Shown one piece after another: positions 8,218 to 16,804 of a DNA stretch of 39,229 bases. The number at the start of each line of letters is the position of its first letter. The stretch's first letter is position 1. Source of the DNA: Nocardiopsis halophila DSM 44494 (GTDB taxonomy: Bacteria > Actinomycetota > Actinomycetes > Streptosporangiales > Streptosporangiaceae); assembly GCF_000341245.1 (NCBI RefSeq), contig NZ_ANAD01000112.1:1-39229 (forward strand), written 5' to 3'. The notes under the pieces are model-generated. The model worked only from the letters and a program-made list of their open reading frames with translations. It was not told the DNA's origin and searched no databases. Position numbers and translations under genes: made by a program.

Positions 8218-8223
8218 AGTGTA
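8218..8223 (-). promoter_or_regulatory. -10 element of the trpL-trpE(G) promoter
   Basis: TACACT on the minus strand lies 7 nt before the trpL ATG. The expected start point coincides with the start codon. No convincing -35 is visible in the G/C-rich stretch upstream. Confidence 0.55.
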
Positions 8224-8271
8224 GCGCGGGTGCGGGGGCGCGCGACAGTGACGCGGGCGCAGGAGGAGAAG

Positions 8272-8304
8272 AAAAAAGCACCGGGGCGATGCGCACGCCG
8301 GTGC
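8272..8304 (-). terminator. Hairpin with T6 tail facing the trp locus
   Basis: GCACCGG and CCGGTGC (8278-8284/8298-8304, 13-nt loop) are followed on the minus strand by six T (8277-8272). T-tracts are rare in this genome. It would stop transcription coming from the helD side before it reaches trpL. On the plus strand the same bases lie just upstream of the helD -10 element and could instead be an operator. Confidence 0.45.
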
Positions 8305-8311
8305 GGCATGG

Positions 8312-8317
8312 TACGGT
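8312..8317 (+). promoter_or_regulatory. Putative -10 element of helD
   Basis: TACGGT ends 9 nt before GTG 8327. A start point at 8324-8327 would give a leaderless or nearly leaderless mRNA. Confidence 0.35.
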
Positions 8318-8326
8318 GACCCACTC

Positions 8327-10816
8327 GTGATGACGAAGATGGGCCAGACTCGTCCACTCAATATGGAGAGTACCAAGGCAATGGAGCAGAGTCAAAGCGC
8401 GGGCCACAACCCCCTCGCCGTGTCAATCCACGGCGAGCAGGAGTACGTCTCGGCGCTCTACGGCCACCTCGACGCCGAGCGCGCACACGTGCGGGACGCC
8501 TTCCTGCGCGCCCAGCGCAACGGCGCGGGCGGCCACGGCGCGCTCATGGACCGGGAGGCGAGCGTCGACGAGCAGGCGCGCCGGCTCACCCGGCTCGAGG
8601 CGGTCGAGGAAGGGCTGTGCTTCGGCCGCGTCGACCTGCGCGGGGACGGCCGCTCCCCCGGCGAGCGGCTGTACATCGGGCGCATCGGGCTGCGCGACGG
8701 CGACCGCGAGGTCGCCCTGGTGGACTGGCGCGCCCCGGCGGCGCGCCCCTTCTACTCCGCGACCCCGAGCGCCCCCGACGGCCTGGCCCGCAGGCGCCAC
8801 CTGTACACCCGGCGCCGGACGGTGGTCGGCCTCGACGACGAGGTCTTCGATCTGGAAGGGCTGAGCGAGGACGACCGGCAGGGCCTGGTGGGCGAGGCCG
8901 CGCTGATGGCCTCGCTGCGGGCCGGCCGGACGGGCCGCATGCACGACATCGTCGCCACCATCCAGAGCGAGCAGGACCGGGTGATCCGCTCGTCCCTCCA
9001 GGGCGCCCTGGTGGTCCAGGGCGGCCCGGGCACCGGTAAGACCGTGGCCGCCCTGCACCGGGCCGCGTTCCTGCTGTACACCCATCGCGACCTGCTGGAG
9101 CGGCGCGGCGTGCTGGTGGTGGGCCCCAACCCGGTCTTCCTGCGCTACATCGGCCAGGTGCTCCCCTCGCTGGGCGAGACCGACGTGGTGATGACGACGC
9201 TCGGCGGGCTGTACCCGGGAGTGCGGGCCGAAGGGGCGGAGGGGCACCGCACCGCCGCCGTCAAAGGGTCGCTGAGAATGGCGACACTCGTCGAGGCCGC
9301 GGTGCGCGAGCGCCAGCGCGTGCCCGAGGGCGGCCTGTACATCACCGCCTCGGGCACGGATCTGTTCGTCTCCGAGGACACCTGCCGTTCCGTGCGGGAC
9401 CGGGCGCGCGAGCTGGGGGTGAAGCACAACGCGGCGCGGACCTTCTTCGTCAGCGAGATGCTCACGGCCCTCGCCCAGGACCAGCACGACGTGCTGGAGC
9501 ACTCGATCCGCGAGGCCGAGGAGGCGGCCGCCTGGGACGGCGCCTTCGCCGGCGTCCCCGAGATGGAGGACCCCGACGCCCCGCTGTGGACGGACGAGGA
9601 CCTGCAGTCGGCAAGGGAGACCCTGTGGGAGGAGCCCGAGGTGCACAGGGCGCTCGACGCCCTGTGGCCGGACCTGTCCCCTGAGACGCTGATCGGTGAG
9701 CTCTTGAGCGACGGGGACAGACTGGCCGCGGCGGCCCGCGAGGCCGAACGCATCTCCCCCGGCGACGCCCTGTCCGGCGAGGACCTCGACGCGTTGCTGC
9801 GCCCTGAGGGGAGCCCGTGGACCGTGGGCGATGTCCCACTCCTGGACGAGGCGGCCGAGCTTCTGGGCGACGACGGCTCGGTCCGCCGCGCCCGGCAGCG
9901 GGAGGAGGCCCGGCGCCGGGCCGAGGCGGAGCGCTACGCCCAGGGGGTCCTGGAGGTCACCGGCCTCTCCGAGCAGAGGACGGCCGACGGCGACCTGGTC
10001 GTGGACGCGAACACGCTCTTCGAGCGCAACAGGTACGACGGCCCCGAGCGCACCACCGCAGAGCGCGCTGCGCAGGATCGCACCTGGGCTTATGGACACG
10101 TGATCGTGGACGAGGCCCAGGAGCTGTCGGAGATGGCCTGGCGGACGGTCATGCGGCGCATCCCCACGCGCTCGCTCACCGTCGTGGGCGACGTGGCCCA
10201 GACCGGAAGCGCGGCCGGGGCGTCCTCGTGGTCCTCGATGCTGGAGCGGCACGTCGGCGGCGGCCTCCACGAGGAGCGGCTGCTGGTCAACTACCGGACC
10301 CCTGCGGCGATCATGGAGGTGGCCGCCGCGGTCCTCAAGGAGGTGGCGCCGGACCAGGAGCCGCCGGAGTCGGTGCGCGAGGGCGACGAGCCGCCGCGGG
10401 CAGTGCGGGTCGCCCCCGGGGAGTGGGAGGAGCGGCTGCCCTTCGTCGCCCGGCAGGAGGTGCGGACCGTGCAGACCGCCGAGGGCGGCGAGCACGGCGA
10501 CCCCGAAGGGGTGGCCGGCCGCGTGGCGGTGATCGTCCCCGACGCCCGCCACGGCGCCGTCGCGGCACTGCTGCCCGAAGCCGAGTCCCAGGCCTCGCCC
10601 GAGGTCCTGGACGCCCCGGTGGCGGTGCTCACCTGTGCCCAGGCCAAGGGGCTGGAGTTCGACTCGGTGGTGGTGGCCGCGCCGGACGAGATCCTGGACC
10701 AGTCGCCGCAGGGCGGGCGCGACCTGTACGTGGCGATCACGCGCGCCACGCGGCGGCTGACCGTGCTCCACGAGGCCGACCTGCCGACGATGCTCGCGGG
10801 GCTGGACGGGGCCTGA
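8327..10816 (+). CDS. helD: HelD/HelR-like UvrD-family ATPase (RNA polymerase recycling motor)
   Basis: An 829-residue superfamily-1 helicase-like ATPase. It has an N-terminal region typical of HelD, Walker A GGPGTGKT (232-239), and motif II VDEAQ in the segment encoded near 10105. GDVAQTG (motif III), NYRTP (IV), CAQAKGLEFDSVVV (V) and VAITRATRRL (VI) follow. HelD proteins pull stalled RNA polymerase off DNA, and some actinobacterial members (HelR) protect against rifamycins. The start is uncertain: GTG 8327 or ATG 8330 fit a leaderless mRNA, while ATG 8381 has GGAGAG 10 nt upstream and would give 811 residues. The gene is divergent from the trp locus, monocistronic and followed by a hairpin. 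Rifamycin resistance is only a possibility; I did not recognise a rifampicin-associated element upstream. Confidence 0.85.
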   Translation: MMTKMGQTRPLNMESTKAMEQSQSAGHNPLAVSIHGEQEYVSALYGHLDAERAHVRDAFLRAQRNGAGGHGALMDREASVDEQARRLTRLEAVEEGLCFGRVDLRGDGRSPGERLYIGRIGLRDGDREVALVDWRAPAARPFYSATPSAPDGLARRRHLYTRRRTVVGLDDEVFDLEGLSEDDRQGLVGEAALMASLRAGRTGRMHDIVATIQSEQDRVIRSSLQGALVVQGGPGTGKTVAALHRAAFLLYTHRDLLERRGVLVVGPNPVFLRYIGQVLPSLGETDVVMTTLGGLYPGVRAEGAEGHRTAAVKGSLRMATLVEAAVRERQRVPEGGLYITASGTDLFVSEDTCRSVRDRARELGVKHNAARTFFVSEMLTALAQDQHDVLEHSIREAEEAAAWDGAFAGVPEMEDPDAPLWTDEDLQSARETLWEEPEVHRALDALWPDLSPETLIGELLSDGDRLAAAAREAERISPGDALSGEDLDALLRPEGSPWTVGDVPLLDEAAELLGDDGSVRRARQREEARRRAEAERYAQGVLEVTGLSEQRTADGDLVVDANTLFERNRYDGPERTTAERAAQDRTWAYGHVIVDEAQELSEMAWRTVMRRIPTRSLTVVGDVAQTGSAAGASSWSSMLERHVGGGLHEERLLVNYRTPAAIMEVAAAVLKEVAPDQEPPESVREGDEPPRAVRVAPGEWEERLPFVARQEVRTVQTAEGGEHGDPEGVAGRVAVIVPDARHGAVAALLPEAESQASPEVLDAPVAVLTCAQAKGLEFDSVVVAAPDEILDQSPQGGRDLYVAITRATRRLTVLHEADLPTMLAGLDGA

Positions 10817-10817
10817 G

Positions 10818-10841
10818 GCTCCGGATGCGGACGGCCGGAGC
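10818..10841 (+). terminator. Hairpin after helD
   Basis: GCTCCGG (10818-10824) and CCGGAGC (10835-10841) form a 7-bp stem with a 10-nt loop directly after the helD stop codon. There is no T-run. Confidence 0.5.
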
Positions 10842-11095
10842 GGGCGCGGGCGCGAACCGTGGCGTCCGCCCTCCGCACCCGCGGAACTTCCGGAATCCTC
10901 GGTAGGACCGGCGACCGAGGCAGGCGGCAGGTCGGTCCGGGGGCCGGCCGACGGGCGGATCGCGGGCGTTCGTCCCAGGGTGCGGCGCCGGTCGACGGAG
11001 CGTAACCCCGGTCGGGCAGCATGCGTGGTCCAGCGCCGCTCCCCGGCCGGGCGGAGGGGCACAGCGGCGGCAGGAACGAACCGACGGGGAACCAC

Positions 11096-11683
11096 GTGAC
11101 CGACAGCACCACCGTTCACCTGCTCCGGCACGGTCAGAGCGCCTTCAACGCGATCTACGACCGGACCGGCCGCGACCCGCTCATCGTCGATCCGGAGCTG
11201 ACCCCCTTGGGCGTCTCCCAGGCGGCCGAGGCGGCGGCCGGTGTCCGGCGCCTCGCCCCCGACCTGGTGGTCACCTCCCCCCTCACCCGGGCGCTCCAGA
11301 CGGCCCTCGGGGCGGCGGGCGGTCTGGGCGTGCCCATCGTCGTGGAGGCGCTGCACCGCGAGCACCTGGGCAACACCTGCGACATCGGCCGCCCGCCCCG
11401 GACCCTGGCCAAGGAATTCCCGTCCCTGGACTTCGGCCACCTTCCCGAGACGTGGTGGTACACGGGCCGCACCGATGAACGCGGCGTCGCCGTCGAGCCC
11501 GAGGCGGTCCTCCAGGAGCGCGTCGCGGCCTTCACGGAGTGGCTGGTGCACAGGACAGAGCGGTCCGTGCGGTCGGTGCGCTCCGTCCTGGTCGTGGGCC
11601 ATGCGGAGTTCTTCGGGCGCCTCGGGCACCCGGGGATGCGCAACGGCGAGATCCGCGAATGGCGGGTCCCGGCGAAGGCCTGA
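11096..11683 (+). CDS. Histidine phosphatase family protein (phosphoglycerate-mutase-like)
   Basis: A 195-residue protein of the branch with catalytic His in LLRHGQS (R11, H12). It also has the SPLTRALQTA arginine, the acidic residue region HREHLGNTCD and the second catalytic His (H169, in VVGHAEFF). Such proteins remove phosphate through a phospho-histidine intermediate. The substrate cannot be read, and the chain is too divergent to call a glycolytic mutase. GTG 11096 is chosen because GGGGA lies about 5 nt upstream and the fold starts within ten residues; an in-frame start 75 nt upstream has no ribosome site. The 280 bp before it contain no other gene. Confidence 0.8.
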   Translation: MTDSTTVHLLRHGQSAFNAIYDRTGRDPLIVDPELTPLGVSQAAEAAAGVRRLAPDLVVTSPLTRALQTALGAAGGLGVPIVVEALHREHLGNTCDIGRPPRTLAKEFPSLDFGHLPETWWYTGRTDERGVAVEPEAVLQERVAAFTEWLVHRTERSVRSVRSVLVVGHAEFFGRLGHPGMRNGEIREWRVPAKA

Positions 11684-11713
11684 GCAGCCTCACTGCGAGC
11701 CGCCTCCCCTGAG

Positions 11714-12592
11714 TCACCGGCCTTTGTTCCCGCCCGCCGGTCCCTCCCCCGTCTCTTCAGCTCCCCCGACGGAGGAGGGACCGGCTCCCCGCGCGTGCTG
11801 CGCGCGTCGGGCCACGGCGACCACCGGCCACTCCAGGAGTCCGGCCAGCAGGGCGGCGGCGAGGTAGGCGGGCCACATCTGCAGCGCGATCTGTGCGGGC
11901 GTCCCGGGGATCACGGTGAGCGTGTCCACGGCGGCCACCGCGGTCCCTGCCAGCAGGACGAGGACCGGCAGGACACGACCGGGCCGCGCCAGCAACAGGC
12001 CCGCCAGGGCGTACGCGAACCCGTAGCCGGGGAGCCCCCAGACCAGCAGCCAGACGGGAGGCTCGGCGGGGAGGAGGGCGGTGGCCACCGCCGCCGCGGC
12101 ACCGGCCCCAAGGCCGAGGGAGAGCAGCAGGGCGCGCCCCCAGCGCGGACGATCGCCCTCCCGGCCCAGGCGGGCCTGGGCGGCCCATACGATCACGACG
12201 CCGAGCAGCAGGACCGGCCATGTCGCGACGAGCAGGGCCAGCCACGGCGTGCCGTCGGTGTAGCGCTCCCCTGCGACCACCACCTGGCGCGGGGGCCACA
12301 CCAGTTCGGCGGCCAGCACCGCCGCACCGGTCACCCCGATGAGGGCAGCGGGCAGTCGCCTCTGAGAGCGGAGCGCGTGCGCCGCCAGGCCACAGGCGGC
12401 CGCCAGACCGATCGCTGCGGGAACCAGCCCGAGCGCGGCTTGGAGACCGTCGCGCGGCGGCGGGTAGCCGAGGACGAGCGCGGTTCCCCCGACTGCCGCG
12501 ACGAAGGCGGCTCCGTACAGCGCGGAGGCGAGGACGGCCGCTGCACGCGGGCCGACGGCTGTGCGCGCGGGGCCCGGGTCCGTCGCCGTCAC
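11714..12592 (-). CDS. Hypothetical multi-pass membrane protein
   Basis: A 292-residue protein of hydrophobic Ala/Leu/Val-rich segments, about eight predicted membrane helices, with a hydrophilic Gly-rich C-terminus. I recognise no family. Its GTG start at 12592 overlaps the stop of the lipoprotein hydrolase gene by 4 nt (GTGA), so the two are translationally coupled and probably work together at the cell surface. What it carries or anchors is unknown. Confidence 0.7.
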   Translation of the reverse strand: MTATDPGPARTAVGPRAAAVLASALYGAAFVAAVGGTALVLGYPPPRDGLQAALGLVPAAIGLAAACGLAAHALRSQRRLPAALIGVTGAAVLAAELVWPPRQVVVAGERYTDGTPWLALLVATWPVLLLGVVIVWAAQARLGREGDRPRWGRALLLSLGLGAGAAAAVATALLPAEPPVWLLVWGLPGYGFAYALAGLLLARPGRVLPVLVLLAGTAVAAVDTLTVIPGTPAQIALQMWPAYLAAALLAGLLEWPVVAVARRAQHARGAGPSSVGGAEETGEGPAGGNKGR

Positions 12593-14067
12593 GTTCCCTC
12601 CCCTTCCTGTCCGGGCGTCCCGTCTCCGGTCGGCGCCTCCGCCTGTTCATCTGGCTCCGGCTCCGGTCCTCCCTCCGGCGCCTCCCCCGATCCCTCCTTG
12701 AGTGCCTCTTTGAAGAAGGCGACCGACCTGGTGAAGGTGTCGTCCACGGCCTCGGCATTGGCGGCCGGGTCGCCGCCGAGGTCCATCAGGGCGATGTCGG
12801 GGATGAGAGGGGCGGCGGTGGAGTAGGTGGAGGGCAGGTTCGGGACGCCCATGATGAGGTGGCCGGCCTCGGGGTGGACGACCCGCTCGGTGGGGAGTCC
12901 GGCGGCGTCCCGGCGTTCCTCCCCTTCGTCGGCCAGCCAGTGCGGCCACAACGCGTCCTGGGCGCCGGAGATGATCAGCACCGGGCCGTCGATGCGCTCG
13001 GTGGGAATGGTGGCCGCCTCTCGCTCCTGAGGCGTGGCCTGCTCCACCGCATTCTCCGCGCTCCAGTCCAGCCTCCACGGACGACCGAGGAACCCGGGCG
13101 CGGTGTCCCGCAGCGACATCGCCTGCGTCGGCGCAAGGTAGGGGAGGTCGTTCCCGTCGAGCGACCAGGAACCGCTCGCCGCCCCCGCTCCGGTCGGTCC
13201 CGGGGGCGCGTGGAAGACGTAGCTGGAACCGACCACGGACACCGCCGCATTCACGCGCCGGTCGTGCGCCCCGACGAGGAGGGCCAGCTCGCCCCCTTTG
13301 GAGGCCCCCATGACACCGACCCCCTCCCCGGAGACGTCGGGGTGTCCGCTCAGCAGGTCGACCGCGTCGAACGTGTACTCCAGAGGGATGGACTCGAGGG
13401 TCTCGGGGACGCCTTCCTCACCGAAGTAGGCGATGCTCAGGACCGCAAGGCCGTGGCTCGCCATGAGAGCGGCGAGGGACGGACTCGCCCGTCCGCCCTC
13501 CGAGCCTCCGAGGAGGAGGACGCCCGGGTGCGGGCCGGGGCCCGGCGGGAGGTAGAGGTCTCCTACGACGCCTTGGTCGTCGGTGCGTTCGGTGCGCACT
13601 CCGGGGGCGTGGAGCAGCCGCACGAATTCTTCCTCGGCCACCGTCCGGCCGCCCACGTCCACCCCGAAGGTGTAGGCGAGCTCGGGTCCCTCCCCCGGCA
13701 CCGGGACCGGAGAACGGACGGGCTCGCCGTCGGGCAGGCGCAGCGAGCGCAGAAGGCCTTCAGCGTCGGCGTCGTCGTAGGTCCCCGCCTCGGGGGCCTG
13801 GGACGCCGGATCGACACGCCCTTCCTCGTCGCTGGTGAAAGAGGCCCATGAGGCCCAGTCCCTCCCCTGGGGGTCGGTGGCGTGGAGCCAGAGGACGGCC
13901 TCTTCCCCGGGCGGCAGGCCCTCGACGAGGAATTCGGCCGACGCATCGATCAGCGCCCCCTCCGGCCCGGTGCGCACGTCCGGTTCGGGGCCCTGGCCCG
14001 TCGTGCACGCCGTCAGGAGGAGTGCGCCGGGTGCCGCTGCCGCCGCCGCGCGCGCCCATCGCCGCAT
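12589..14067 (-). CDS. BAAT-family acyl-CoA thioesterase/acyltransferase-like lipoprotein
   Basis: A 492-residue secreted alpha/beta hydrolase. The N-terminus is a lipoprotein signal: basic MRRWARA, a hydrophobic stretch and the lipobox LTAC, so the mature protein should be attached to the outer face of the membrane. An N-terminal Bile_Hydr_Trans-like beta domain (VEGLPPGEEAVLWLHATD) is followed by a BAAT_C-like hydrolase domain with nucleophile Ser in GASKGGE, Asp in SGAQDALWP and His in HPEAGHLI. Known relatives are mostly intracellular acyl-CoA thioesterases or bile-acid N-acyltransferases. An exported form suggests hydrolysis of another ester or thioester; the substrate is unknown. The C-terminus is an acidic, Pro- and Glu-rich tail of about 40 residues. 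ATG 14067 has GAAGGGGA about 7 nt upstream; an earlier in-frame start would bury the signal peptide. Confidence 0.8.
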   Translation of the reverse strand: MRRWARAAAAAAPGALLLTACTTGQGPEPDVRTGPEGALIDASAEFLVEGLPPGEEAVLWLHATDPQGRDWASWASFTSDEEGRVDPASQAPEAGTYDDADAEGLLRSLRLPDGEPVRSPVPVPGEGPELAYTFGVDVGGRTVAEEEFVRLLHAPGVRTERTDDQGVVGDLYLPPGPGPHPGVLLLGGSEGGRASPSLAALMASHGLAVLSIAYFGEEGVPETLESIPLEYTFDAVDLLSGHPDVSGEGVGVMGASKGGELALLVGAHDRRVNAAVSVVGSSYVFHAPPGPTGAGAASGSWSLDGNDLPYLAPTQAMSLRDTAPGFLGRPWRLDWSAENAVEQATPQEREAATIPTERIDGPVLIISGAQDALWPHWLADEGEERRDAAGLPTERVVHPEAGHLIMGVPNLPSTYSTAAPLIPDIALMDLGGDPAANAEAVDDTFTRSVAFFKEALKEGSGEAPEGGPEPEPDEQAEAPTGDGTPGQEGEGT

Positions 14068-14350
14068 ACCGCCGTCCCCTTCCGCCTCGGACTCCGCCTC
14101 AGACGCCGGTCGGGTCGCGAGTGTTCCGCCTCTCGCACCGGAAGGTTCAAGCGACGCCCGGTTGAACCGGCGCACGGGCCCGAGTGCATTGCAGCCTCGC
14201 GTCGATCCTCTGTCGGAGGCCGGTGAGCGACAAGGGACCCTGTCGGACATTCGGTGGCCGGACCTGGCAGAGGCAGCCGTCAGCCCTGAGGGCGCGGCCA
14301 CGATGGGATGTACGGGCCGGCGAAAGCGGCGGCCATCGCGGCTCCGGCGG

Positions 14351-16279
14351 CTAGATCCTCACGTAGCGCGAGGCCTTCTTCATGGTCCACCCCGCGAACG
14401 TGATCGCGACCTTCGCCGGGTAGCGGGCCGTTCCCATCTTGGCGACCCACTTCTCGGCGCCCCGCACATGCCGCGTGAACGGCTGGCCCGCCCCGAGGGT
14501 CCCCTCGCACCGCTCGGCCAGCCGGCCCAGGTCGGCCCTCGCGCCGGAGAACTCCCCCCTCATCGCGCGGGCGAGCGCCAGGTCGAACCGGGCGGCGAGG
14601 ACCAGGTAGTGCTCCTCTCCGAAGCCCCGCACCTGCCGCTCCCGGATACGGCGGTACACGTCCTCCGCTTCCTCGTCCTGGTAGGCCGCCTTCAGGATGC
14701 CGCCCAGCAGCGCCTCGCTGCGCAGGGTGTCCGGGTGGTCGGGTCCGAGGTCCTCCCCCTGGTCGGCCGCCACGGCCTTGATGGTCCCGACGGCCTCGGG
14801 CCACCTGCCCCTGCGGACGGTCACCCACGCCAGGGCCGTCCACGCGCGGTACCACACGCGCAGGTGGTCGTCGCTCACGGACCGCTCCGAAGGTGGAGCG
14901 GGATCGATCGCCCCGCTCCGCTTCATCCGCCGGAGGACCCGGTCGACCGTGTCCTCCGCCTGCCGCACCCTGCGCCGCCCCGGCGTCTCCAGCGCCACGA
15001 GCCCTCTGCCGACGTCCGCGCGCAGCAGGACGCCGGGAACCCCCGCGTAGCGGTCGGCGATCCTCGTGAACGCCTCCCATTCCTGCTCGACCTCATGCCC
15101 GGACCAGAAGTCGAGCGCGTCCAGCGCGAGGGCGGACGCCTGCCCGTCGCGCATGTCGCACCGCAACGCCGCCCCCAGCCCGGGGCTGATCGCCACGCGG
15201 GCGTCGGGACCGGTGCCGCGCACGGTGACGAGGCCGCGCTCCTCCAGGAATTCGGCCGACGAGAAATCGAGCCGCGCGGCCGCCGACGGGGAATCGCGGT
15301 CCGGCCTGTGCACCACGGCGCACCAGCGCCGGGGAACTCCCCCCTTCACCCGGTCCGCCTCCACCGCGGCCAGCAGCTGCAGGACCTCCTGGTGCCTGCC
15401 TGCCGCAGGCTCACCGGTGAGGCCGTCCAGGCGCCTCCACCATACGGCCGGCCCCTCCGGCCGGTGCTCCCCCTCCGCGAGCCCCGAGGCGACCGCGTGC
15501 AGGCGCTTGGGAAGCCCGCGGCACGCGCGGACGGCGGCCTCCAGGGCCCGGCCCTCGGCGGCGTCGCGCGGCGGTACGCGCTCGTGCAGGAAGGCGTAGG
15601 CCGCCCCCGGGGCGAGGGGGTCGACGGTGTGCCGCCGGGCGCCCTCCACGGCCCTGGCCGCCCCGGAGCGCCCCGTCAGGAGCACACGGCAGGCGCCGCC
15701 CAAGTGCTCCCAGCCTCTCGCCGCCGCCGCTTCCGCCCCGTTTCCCTGCGGGCCGCCGTCGGCGTCGTCGATGACGATGAGCACAGGGGCCCCGTGGTCC
15801 CCGATCACCTCCCGGGCCCAGGCGATCCCGTCGGCAGGCGCCCCCCGCAGGAACTTCGCCGCCTTCTCGCCCGTGTGGCCCCGCAGGCGGCAGGCGACTC
15901 CGAGCAACCCGTGCAGCCGCTGCCGGGGCCTGATCCAGTACACCTGCCATCCGAGTTCCCGGCGGACCCTGCCGGCCACGGAGGCGGCCGCGGCGGAGGC
16001 CCCCGCCCCCGCGGGCCCGTGCAGCAGGTGCGCCCCCGGTTCCTCCCTGAGGGCCTGGACGACGCGCTCGATGAGCCCGTCGCGATGGACGAGGCCTCGT
16101 TCAGAGACAGGCGGCGACACGTCGATGTACGGAAGCCCCCCGTCCGGCCCCAAGGTGCCGAAACGCTCGCCGCCGTAGAAGTGCATCCCTCCGGAAACGC
16201 TTCCGATCTGGAATGACTGACCCTCGTTCGCGCCCACGTGATTTCCCGCGTGATTGCGCACGTCCTCCGGTTCGGGCAT
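14351..16279 (-). CDS. NLR-like STAND protein with amyloid-type N-terminal motif, degenerate P-loop and TPR region
   Basis: A 642-residue protein. The N-terminus has a Gly-rich motif, QSFQIGSVSGGMHFYG at 21-36 inside roughly 11-38. It resembles the RHIM-like amyloid signalling motifs seen at the N-termini of actinobacterial NLR proteins. An NTPase-like domain follows: GPAGAGAS (88-95) sits where Walker A should be, but A94 replaces the essential lysine. Walker B-like LIVIDD ends at D171-D172, a sensor-like LLTGR lies at 200-204, and a GLPKRL segment resembles the GLPL motif. The second half is helical, with a TPR-like stretch around GPDHPDTLRSEALLGG typical of STAND sensors. Such proteins usually sense phage or damage signals and pass them to an effector. 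No effector with a matching motif is in the window. ATG 16279 has AAGAGG 5 nt upstream. The fold call is good; the function is inferred. Confidence 0.72.
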   Translation of the reverse strand: MPEPEDVRNHAGNHVGANEGQSFQIGSVSGGMHFYGGERFGTLGPDGGLPYIDVSPPVSERGLVHRDGLIERVVQALREEPGAHLLHGPAGAGASAAAASVAGRVRRELGWQVYWIRPRQRLHGLLGVACRLRGHTGEKAAKFLRGAPADGIAWAREVIGDHGAPVLIVIDDADGGPQGNGAEAAAARGWEHLGGACRVLLTGRSGAARAVEGARRHTVDPLAPGAAYAFLHERVPPRDAAEGRALEAAVRACRGLPKRLHAVASGLAEGEHRPEGPAVWWRRLDGLTGEPAAGRHQEVLQLLAAVEADRVKGGVPRRWCAVVHRPDRDSPSAAARLDFSSAEFLEERGLVTVRGTGPDARVAISPGLGAALRCDMRDGQASALALDALDFWSGHEVEQEWEAFTRIADRYAGVPGVLLRADVGRGLVALETPGRRRVRQAEDTVDRVLRRMKRSGAIDPAPPSERSVSDDHLRVWYRAWTALAWVTVRRGRWPEAVGTIKAVAADQGEDLGPDHPDTLRSEALLGGILKAAYQDEEAEDVYRRIRERQVRGFGEEHYLVLAARFDLALARAMRGEFSGARADLGRLAERCEGTLGAGQPFTRHVRGAEKWVAKMGTARYPAKVAITFAGWTMKKASRYVRI

Positions 16280-16477
16280 CAACGCCTCTTGGGTCGCTGG
16301 CGACTCGGCACGCTCGGAGGACCGACGCTAAGGCCTCCGGGAGACGGACGGACACCGATCAGGAAATCGATCCGGTACGCGCCGGGAGAAGGCCCCCACC
16401 ACATCTCCCGCCCCTCAGATTCCGGCACTCAGAGGGCACCGGCTCGGCGCTCATGGAATTCCGTCACAGGTGAGGCG

Positions 16478-16483
16478 TAGCGT
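16478..16483 (+). promoter_or_regulatory. Putative -10 element of the DUF2277 gene
   Basis: TAGCGT ends 6 nt before ATG 16490. With no Shine-Dalgarno at the right distance, this suggests a leaderless mRNA. Confidence 0.35.
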
Positions 16484-16489
16484 CGCGGT

Positions 16490-16768
16490 ATGTGCCGCAA
16501 CATTCGCCGGCTGCACAACATGGAGCCGCCGGTCACCGACGAAGAGATCAGAGCCGCCGCTGTGCAGTACGTACGCAAGGTGAGCGGCTCGACCGCGCCC
16601 TCGGCCCGGAACGAGGAGGTGTTCGAGGCGGCGGTGGAGGCGGTCGCCGCAGCCACCGCAGAGCTCTTGGAAGGGCTCACCACCTCCGCGCCGCCGCGTT
16701 CACGCGAGGAGGAGGCGCGCAAGCGCAGGGAGCGCTACCAGAAGCGGTTCGAGGCCGCCACGGAGTGA
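16490..16768 (+). CDS. DUF2277 family protein
   Basis: A 92-residue protein beginning MCRNIRRLHNMEPPVTDEEI, the hallmark start of DUF2277. The conserved Cys, Asn, Ile and Arg lie at positions 2-6, and AAVQYVRKVSG follows. The C-terminal third is basic and helical. The family is widespread in actinobacteria and has no established function. Length equals the family norm. The gene is monocistronic and converges on the tetR gene. Confidence 0.85.
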   Translation: MCRNIRRLHNMEPPVTDEEIRAAAVQYVRKVSGSTAPSARNEEVFEAAVEAVAAATAELLEGLTTSAPPRSREEEARKRRERYQKRFEAATE

Positions 16769-16787
16769 GTCCCCGCGCGAAGGGACC

Positions 16788-16804
16788 GGCCGCCTCAAGC
16801 GGCC
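16788..16804 (+). terminator. Hairpin between DUF2277 and tetR
   Basis: GGCCGC (16788-16793) and GCGGCC (16799-16804) enclose a 5-nt loop, 20 nt after the DUF2277 stop codon. It is short, without a T-run. Confidence 0.4.

Noticed and set aside
8423-11629. A 1068-codon minus-strand open frame
   Set aside because: Antisense to helD and the phosphatase gene, both of which show full family motifs. The translation is low-complexity His/Arg/Gly.
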